Shown here in pieces: positions 58,151-64,000 of a stretch of DNA of 64,000 nucleotides. This DNA is from Roseivirga sp. BDSF3-8 (GTDB lineage Bacteria; Bacteroidota; Bacteroidia; Cytophagales; Cyclobacteriaceae): contig NZ_JBGNFV010000001.1 in assembly GCF_041449215.1 (NCBI RefSeq), positions 1,649,001 through 1,713,000 on the forward strand. The letters are read 5' to 3'. A model generated the notes under the pieces. It searched no databases and was not told the DNA's origin. It saw only the letters and a list, made by a program, of their open reading frames with translations. The position numbers and the translations under genes were made by a program. Each line of letters starts with the position of its first letter. The stretch's first letter is position 1.

Positions 58151-59608
58151 TTATCTCATGATCATATAGGAGTCATCTTTTCGCTCGAGGGAAGAACTGC
58201 CTGTGAGGAAGGTGTCTACTTCCCAGGCGGCTTCGCGGCCTTCGGATATGGCCCAAACGACGAGGGACTGGCCACGGTGGACATCACCGGCGGCAAATAC
58301 TTTGGGAATATTGGTCTGGTAGCGCTGGGTTTTGATATTCCCGCGTTCATCCAGTTCCAGGTCCAATTGCTGAGGCAGGGTGGGTTCACCGCAGGTGAAT
58401 CCGATGGCGAGGAGGGCAAGATCGCAGGGGATTGTTCGCTCGGAGCCGGGTACTTCTCTGAATTTACGCTTACCATCTTCGGTGTACCACTCGAGGTCGG
58501 CTACAACGGCGCCGGTGAGCTTGCCGTGTTCATTGCCGATGAAGGAGCGGGTGGTAATGCTCCATGCTCTGCTGCCGCCTTCTTCATGGCTGCTGGATGT
58601 ACGGAGGGTCATGGGCCAGAGGGGCCAGGGGTCTTGGTCACCTCTGTGGGCTGCTGGTTTGGGCATGATCTCTAACTGGGCAACGTATGAAGCGCCCTGT
58701 CTGTGTGAGGTGCCAATGCAATCGGCGCCGGTATCACCACCGCCTATGACAATGACGTCTTTATCTTTAGCGGAAATGTAGCTGATGCCTGCCTGATTGT
58801 CTCCGGCGATAAGCTTGTTCTGAGGGGTAAGGAAATCCATGGCAAAATGAACGCCGCTAAGCTCTCTTCCGGGAATGGGGAGGTCACGGGGTTTGGTGGC
58901 TCCGGTGCCGAGCACTATGGCATCGAAGTTTTCGAGCAGCTCTGCGGGCTGGAGGTTTATGCCTACGTGTGTGCCGGTCCGAAACCTGATCCCTTCCTGT
59001 TGCATGAGGCTGATGCGACGATCGACAACCCACTTTTCCAGTTTAAAATCGGGGATACCGTACCTTAGGAGTCCACCGGGGCGGTCATCTCTCTCGAAGA
59101 CGGTGACCCAGTGGCCTGCTTTATTTAACTGTGCAGCGGCTGCCAGGCCGGCGGGGCCACTACCGATGACGGCTACTTTTTTACCGGTGCGTGTACGGGG
59201 AGCCCCGGAACCGGCGAGGCCCATGGCGAAGGCTTTCTCGGCAATGGTTTTCTCTATATGCTCTATGGCTACGGGAGGCTTATTGATACCTAATACGCAG
59301 GATGCCTCGCAGGGGGCGGGGCATATGCGGCCTGTAAACTCGGGAAAGTTATTGGTGGACAGCAGGATGGCGGCAGCTTCGCCCCAGCGCTCTTCATGAA
59401 CTGCTTCATTAAACTCAGGGATGATATTGCCGAGGGGGCATCCGCTGTGGCAGAAGGGTACGCCGCAATCCATGCATCGTGCAGCCTGCTGCCGGGTCTT
59501 TTCTTCTGGAAAAGGCTGGTATATCTCTTTAAAGTCGGCGGTTCGCTGCTTAGGCTGGCGTGCCTGTGGCAATTCTCTGTCGTAGGTTAAAAATCCGTCT
59601 TTACTCAT
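58151..59608 (-). CDS. gltD: Glutamate synthase small (beta) subunit
   Basis: A 485-residue GltD. The N-terminal Cys clusters [18 protein letters not shown] and CPAPCEASC hold the 4Fe-4S centres. FAD binding is at [18 protein letters not shown] near 145 and NADPH binding at [14 protein letters not shown] near 287; [21 protein letters not shown] near the end is the second FAD contact. It feeds electrons from NADPH to the large subunit for glutamate formation from glutamine and 2-oxoglutarate. Its ATG overlaps the gltB stop in TAATG, coupling the two. A REP/RAYT island lies downstream. Confidence 0.97.
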   Translation of the reverse strand: MSKDGFLTYDRELPQARQPKQRTADFKEIYQPFPEEKTRQQAARCMDCGVPFCHSGCPLGNIIPEFNEAVHEERWGEAAAILLSTNNFPEFTGRICPAPCEASCVLGINKPPVAIEHIEKTIAEKAFAMGLAGSGAPRTRTGKKVAVIGSGPAGLAAAAQLNKAGHWVTVFERDDRPGGLLRYGIPDFKLEKWVVDRRISLMQQEGIRFRTGTHVGINLQPAELLENFDAIVLGTGATKPRDLPIPGRELSGVHFAMDFLTPQNKLIAGDNQAGISYISAKDKDVIVIGGGDTGADCIGTSHRQGASYVAQLEIMPKPAAHRGDQDPWPLWPMTLRTSSSHEEGGSRAWSITTRSFIGNEHGKLTGAVVADLEWYTEDGKRKFREVPGSERTIPCDLALLAIGFTCGEPTLPQQLDLELDERGNIKTQRYQTNIPKVFAAGDVHRGQSLVVWAISEGREAAWEVDTFLTGSSSLERKDDSYMIMR

Positions 59609-62600
59609 TACACTGCCATTTTTACGTTGTCTTTGCTCTGTTCTATTATTGCTTTATACTCATGGGGGATTACTTTGACGAAGTGGCGTACCTCTTGGGT
59701 CCAGTTTGCCAGGAGCTCCTCTGCCCGCGTGCTTTCTGTGTGCATTTTATGTTCTCTGATGAGGTCTTGCAGATAGGTAGCGTCACTGTCTTCGACAGGG
59801 TCGAGGCTGACCATTTCTTTATTGCAGAGGGTGCTGAATATGCCTTTTTTATCGTACACATAGGCGATGCCTCCGCTCATGCCGGCAGCAAAGTTACGGC
59901 CTACGGGGCCAAGCACGGCAATGCGCCCACCGGTCATGTACTCGCAGGCATGGTCTCCGACGCCTTCTACCACGGCTTCTACGCCGGAGTTACGTACGGC
60001 AAAGCGCTCACCGCCCATACCACGGATAAAGGCTTTGCCACGGGTGGCTCCGTAGAAGGCTACGTTTCCGATTATGATGTTGTCTTCGGCGGGGAAGGTG
60101 GCCTCACGAGCGGGGCGAATGATGAGCTTACCTCCTGAAAGGCCTTTTCCGAAGTAATCATTGGCCTCTCCCTCTAAACTAAAGGTGATGCCGGGGGCTA
60201 AAAAGGCGCCAAAGCTCTGCCCTGCGGAACCATAGAAGGCATAGTCAATGGTGTCTTCGGGGAGCCCCTCTCCTTTATACCTAAGGGATACTTCATGGGA
60301 GAGCATGGCGCCGGTAGTACGGTCTGTATTCCGGATGTGGAAGGTTTCCCGCACAGGTTTTCCTTGCTCGAGGGCTTCTTCTGCGCGGGCGATAAGCCTG
60401 CGGTCTAGCACTTCGCTAATGCCGTGGTCCTGGGCTATTTGCTTGTAGACGCCGATGTTATCGGGGACAAACTCTCTGTATAGGATGGGGGAAAGGTCGA
60501 GGTGGCGATATTTCCAGTGGTTTACGTCCGGCCGCATGCGCAGGAGGTCGGAGCGGCCGACCATTTCGTTGATGGTGCGGAAGCCGAGACTGGCCATGAT
60601 GCGTCGCAGGTCTTCGGCAAGGAAGGTGAAGAAGTTTACAATGTGATCGGGGTCGCCTGTATATAGTTTGCGCAGTTCGGGGTTTTGGGTGGCAATGCCT
60701 ACGGGACAGGTGTTGAGATGGCATTTACGCATCATGATGCAGCCTTCTACTACGAGGGCGGCGGTACTGATGCCCCACTCTTCGGCACCGAGGAGGGTGG
60801 CTATGGCAAGGTCGCGCCCGGTACGCATTTGGCCATCGGCCTGGACGGTGATGCGGCTCCGCAGATCGTTTTTAACGAGGGTCTGGTGGGCTTCGGCAAG
60901 GCCAAGCTCCCAGGGTAGCCCGGCATGGCGTATGGAACTGAGGGGGGAGGCGCCTGTACCTCCGTCTGCTCCTGATATGAGCACTACATCGGCATTGGCC
61001 TTTGAGACTCCGGCGGCGACAGTGCCTACGCCTGCCTCGGAAACAAGTTTTACATTGATCCTGGCTTTGGGGTTGGCATTTTTAAGGTCAAAAATAAGCT
61101 GAGCAAGGTCTTCAATGCTGTATATGTCATGATGGGGCGGAGGGGAAATGAGCCCGACCCCGGGGGTGGAGTGGCGTACACGGCCGATCCAGTCATCTAC
61201 TTTATGTCCGGGTAGCTGACCGCCTTCTCCGGGCTTGGCGCCCTGGGCCATTTTTATCTGCAGCTCTTCGGCATTGGTGAGGTAGTAGCTGGTGACTCCG
61301 AAGCGCCCACTTGCTACCTGTTTAATGGCGGACCGTTCCCAGTCGCCATCGGGACGGCGCTCGAAGCGGGCTTCGTCCTCTCCTCCTTCGCCACTATTAC
61401 TTTTACCGCCTATGCGGTTCATGGCTATGGCTAGGGTGCTGTGGGCCTCATGGCTGATACTGCCGAATGACATGGCACCTGTAGCGAAGCGGCGGAAGAT
61501 CTCGCTGGCGGGCTCCACTTCCTGGAGGGGGATGCTCTGTACTTCTTTAAAGTCCAGCAGGCCTCGAAGGGTAAAGGCTTCTTTGACCTGGTCATTTATA
61601 TGCCGGGCATAGCGCTGGTATACCTGGAAGTTATTGGTACGGGTGCTATGCTGTAGCAGGTGAATGGTGGTGGGGTTAAACAGGTGCCTTTCACCGCGCC
61701 TTTTCCACTGGTAGAGGCCGCCGGTGTTAAGGCCGGCGGATTCGGTCTCCTGCCCGAAGGCTTTTTTATGCCGTACGATGATTTCGCGGGCAATTTCTTT
61801 AAAGCCAAGCCCTTCTATGCGGCTGACTGTTCCTGCAAAGCACTTGTCTACGACGCGGCTGTTGAGGCCGAGTATTTCAAATACCTGGGCTGACTGATAG
61901 GAGGCGAGGGTGCTGATACCCATTTTGGAGAGTACCTTGAGCAGTCCGTATCCAATGGCTTTCCTGTATTTAGAAAACACATCCTCAGTGGATGGAGACC
62001 CTTCTACCAGTCCTTTTGCATTAAGCCTGGCGAGGGTGTCCAGGGCGAGGTAGGGGTTTACGGCACTGGCGCCATAGCCTATGATGGTGGCTACGTGGTG
62101 GGTCTCGCGCACATCACCGGCTTCTACGACTATGCCGGCCTTGGTACGCAGTCTTTTTCTGACGAGGTGGTGATGGACTGCACCGGTGGCCATGAGGGAG
62201 GGTATGGCTGCGTGGTTTGGTGAGATGGCTTTGTCACTGATGATCAAGAGCTTTTTTCCATCCAGCACAAGGTGCTCGGCTTTGCGACAAATGGCATTAA
62301 CTCCGGCTTCGAGGCCATCAGGGTCTTCCACATCGAAAGTTGCGTTTATAATGCCATAGGGAAAGCCTCTGTTGGAGAGGTTTCTGAGCTTCTGGAGATC
62401 TCCATTGAGAAGGAGGGGGTGGGAAATGTGTACCTGGCGGGTGTGCTCGGGTGTTTCATCTAATATGTTGAGGCTCTCTCCGACGCGGGTAAAAAGGGAC
62501 ATAACGAGCCGCTCCCGTATGGGGTCGATGGGCGGGTTACTAACTTGGGCAAAAAGCTGTTTGAAGTAACTGCTGAGGTGCTGGCTCTGATCGGAAAGGG

Positions 62601-64000
62601 CGGCGAGGGGGGTATCTGCTCCCATGGAACCGACAGGTTCTTTACCACTGGCAGCCATGGGTAGTAGTATGGTGTTGAGGTCTTCGCGGGTATATCCGAA
62701 GGCCTTCTGGTAGGTTTCGAGCATATTATCATCTACACCGGAAGGCACATGGATGGGTCCGGGAAGCAGACGTAGCTTAATGCGCTGCTCTTTTATCCAC
62801 TGGCCATAGGGCTGCCGGGTAACTACTTCGCGTTTTACTTCCTCATCATGGAGCACACGGCCTCTTTCTAAATCGGCTACGAGCATGCGGCCGGGCTGAA
62901 TTCGTCCTTTTCTCAGTATCTGGCCTTCTCTGACGGGGAGTGCGCCGGCTTCTGAGGCAACGATAAGTCTGTTGTCGGTGGTGATGCAGTAGCGGGCAGG
63001 ACGGAGTCCGTTACGGTCGAGGGTGGCACCTACCATTTTGCCATCGGTAAAGATGAGGGCAGCAGGTCCGTCCCACGGCTCCATAAGGGAGGCATGGTAT
63101 TTATAAAAGGCTTTACGCTTGGTGTCCATGAGCTTGTTGTCCTGCCAGGCTTCGGGTACCAGCATCATCATTACGTGGGGCAGGGAACGGCCGCTAAGCA
63201 CGAGCATTTCTACGAGGGCATCGAGGTTGGCGGAGTCGGAATGCTCCGGGTCTGTTACGGGGAGGAGCTTTTTGAGCTCTTCATCGGTAAAGCTGCGGGA
63301 GCGCATCATGGCCTCTTTGGATTTCATCTTGGTGACATTACCCCGGATGGTGTTGATCTCGCCATTATGGGCCAGGTAGCGGAAGGGCTGGGCTAGCTTC
63401 CAGTTTGGAAAGGTATTGGTGCTAAAGCGTGAATGTACGAGGGCAAAAGCTGAGGCCATGCGCTCTTCCTGCAGGTCTGTATAGTATGGGCGCAATTGAT
63501 TGGTACGCAATTGTCCTTTATAGATGAGGGTTTTGTGGGAGAGGCTTACCATGTAGAACTCTCCGTTATTCCCATGAATGTGGTTTCGCCCGATGGTGTG
63601 GGTGATGTGGTTACGCAGGACGAAAAGCTTACGCTCGAGGTCATCGAAGGTGAGCCCGTCGTGATGGGTGAGGAATACCTGCTCGATAAAAGGGGCCACT
63701 CTTGCGGCACCGGCTCCGGGTATGGCTTTATTGACGGGTACTTCTCGGTATCCGAGCACCTGAAAGCCCATGCCGGTTGCTTCTTTTTCAAATAGTTCGC
63801 GGCAGGCTTCGCGTACTTCTTTCATGACGGGCCAGAAGATGGTGCCGGCACCGTAGCGACCGGGCGGGGGAAGTTGCAGTCCTTGCTTCCGGCATTCTTC
63901 AGAAAGAAAGTCGTGGGGCATTTGCAATAGAATACCAGCGCCGTCGCCTGTTTCAGGGTCGGCACCGGTACCACCGCGGTGCTCCATATTTTCCAGCATA
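59608..64000 (-). CDS. gltB: Glutamate synthase large (alpha) subunit (5' end outside window)
   Basis: Open from the window edge to the stop at 59608, over 1460 codons. The visible start MLENMEHRGGTGADPETGDGAG corresponds to a point about 30 residues into the family, so the catalytic Cys of the glutaminase domain lies beyond 64000. Seen here: the rest of the class II amidotransferase domain, the central domain, the FMN-binding synthase domain with HEAHSTLAIAMNRIGGKSNS, the 3Fe-4S Cys run CIMMRKCHLNTCPVGIA, and the C-terminal GxGxG helix domain (ERFAVRNSGVEAVVEG). Together with gltD it makes the ammonia-assimilating GOGAT. The internal ATG at 63999 is not the true start. Confidence 0.97.
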   Translation of the reverse strand, partial: MLENMEHRGGTGADPETGDGAGILLQMPHDFLSEECRKQGLQLPPPGRYGAGTIFWPVMKEVREACRELFEKEATGMGFQVLGYREVPVNKAIPGAGAARVAPFIEQVFLTHHDGLTFDDLERKLFVLRNHITHTIGRNHIHGNNGEFYMVSLSHKTLIYKGQLRTNQLRPYYTDLQEERMASAFALVHSRFSTNTFPNWKLAQPFRYLAHNGEINTIRGNVTKMKSKEAMMRSRSFTDEELKKLLPVTDPEHSDSANLDALVEMLVLSGRSLPHVMMMLVPEAWQDNKLMDTKRKAFYKYHASLMEPWDGPAALIFTDGKMVGATLDRNGLRPARYCITTDNRLIVASEAGALPVREGQILRKGRIQPGRMLVADLERGRVLHDEEVKREVVTRQPYGQWIKEQRIKLRLLPGPIHVPSGVDDNMLETYQKAFGYTREDLNTILLPMAASGKEPVGSMGADTPLAALSDQSQHLSSYFKQLFAQVSNPPIDPIRERLVMSLFTRVGESLNILDETPEHTRQVHISHPLLLNGDLQKLRNLSNRGFPYGIINATFDVEDPDGLEAGVNAICRKAEHLVLDGKKLLIISDKAISPNHAAIPSLMATGAVHHHLVRKRLRTKAGIVVEAGDVRETHHVATIIGYGASAVNPYLALDTLARLNAKGLVEGSPSTEDVFSKYRKAIGYGLLKVLSKMGISTLASYQSAQVFEILGLNSRVVDKCFAGTVSRIEGLGFKEIAREIIVRHKKAFGQETESAGLNTGGLYQWKRRGERHLFNPTTIHLLQHSTRTNNFQVYQRYARHINDQVKEAFTLRGLLDFKEVQSIPLQEVEPASEIFRRFATGAMSFGSISHEAHSTLAIAMNRIGGKSNSGEGGEDEARFERRPDGDWERSAIKQVASGRFGVTSYYLTNAEELQIKMAQGAKPGEGGQLPGHKVDDWIGRVRHSTPGVGLISPPPHHDIYSIEDLAQLIFDLKNANPKARINVKLVSEAGVGTVAAGVSKANADVVLISGADGGTGASPLSSIRHAGLPWELGLAEAHQTLVKNDLRSRITVQADGQMRTGRDLAIATLLGAEEWGISTAALVVEGCIMMRKCHLNTCPVGIATQNPELRKLYTGDPDHIVNFFTFLAEDLRRIMASLGFRTINEMVGRSDLLRMRPDVNHWKYRHLDLSPILYREFVPDNIGVYKQIAQDHGISEVLDRRLIARAEEALEQGKPVRETFHIRNTDRTTGAMLSHEVSLRYKGEGLPEDTIDYAFYGSAGQSFGAFLAPGITFSLEGEANDYFGKGLSGGKLIIRPAREATFPAEDNIIIGNVAFYGATRGKAFIRGMGGERFAVRNSGVEAVVEGVGDHACEYMTGGRIAVLGPVGRNFAAGMSGGIAYVYDKKGIFSTLCNKEMVSLDPVEDSDATYLQDLIREHKMHTESTRAEELLANWTQEVRHFVKVIPHEYKAIIEQSKDNVKMAV

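Noticed and set aside
57980-58675. A 231-codon plus-strand frame
   Set aside because: It lies almost wholly antisense to gltD, and starts in repeat sequence; no family resemblance.

Overview
The window looks like a chromosomal segment of a Bacteroidota bacterium, most likely order Cytophagales. Evidence: a type IX secretion sorting domain on a large secreted hydrolase, a bacillithiol gene (bshA), a SusC-style TonB receptor with an N-terminal carboxypeptidase-regulatory-like domain, lipoproteins with acidic residues just after the lipobox Cys, promoter-like sequences resembling TTG-N19/20-TAnnTTTG, and lineage-typical small families (DUF4293, DUF4870, MerC next to a Fur-family regulator). Most of the sequence is ordinary dense core genome; accessory character is concentrated at about 2.4-13.7 kb and 56.4-58.1 kb.

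Layout. 1-2362 (-): heme oxygenase plus bacteriophytochrome, a red-light sensing operon whose kinase end runs off the window. 2408-13756: a repeat-rich accessory zone with dispersed palindromes, a 15-bp tandem array, three paralogous lipoproteins (the third decayed) around a GC-rich T9SS hydrolase, then a four-gene row of two duplicated peptides with double-glycine-type leaders, a TPR lipoprotein and a degenerate kinase-like protein. 13757-22068: fatty acid desaturase, thiolase, two small membrane proteins, hemB, and a CsgG-like/LPP20-like lipoprotein operon. 22090-26042 (-): small membrane protein, mutL and two rhomboid proteases. 26109-32644: GH3/beta-lactamase fusion overlapping bshA, a fatty acid hydroxylase, an NAD-binding reductase and an NRDE protein. 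33096-35756: VWA protein plus MoxR-like AAA ATPase. 35867-42863: LMW phosphatase, MerC, Fur/Zur regulator, M1 peptidase, yidD, an XRE regulator, msrA and outer membrane proteins.

42917-49479 (-) is a thiamine region with two TPP riboswitches. One precedes a TonB receptor, a conserved unknown protein and a thiamine pyrophosphokinase-like protein; the other precedes an NMT1/THI5-like protein with no visible signal peptide. A PnuC/PnuT transporter and a NadR-like kinase lie just upstream. 49521-53779 holds a rhodanese, a GroES-like protein, an MtfA-like peptidase and an AsmA-like protein. 53838-56333 is a divergent threonine-to-glycine module (kbl / SDR-type threonine dehydrogenase). 56400-57850 is a REP-associated tyrosine transposase embedded in several copies of its palindromic repeats. 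58151-64000 (-) is glutamate synthase gltBD, with the gltB start outside the window.

The most unusual items are the duplicated GG-leader peptides with their TPR/pseudokinase partners, the riboswitch-controlled apparently cytosolic THI5-like protein together with an unassigned protein in the thiamine operon, the transposase/REP island, and a C7/C6 tract difference in the lipoprotein family. No tRNA, rRNA or CRISPR array was seen. All family assignments come from reading motifs; no database search was run.
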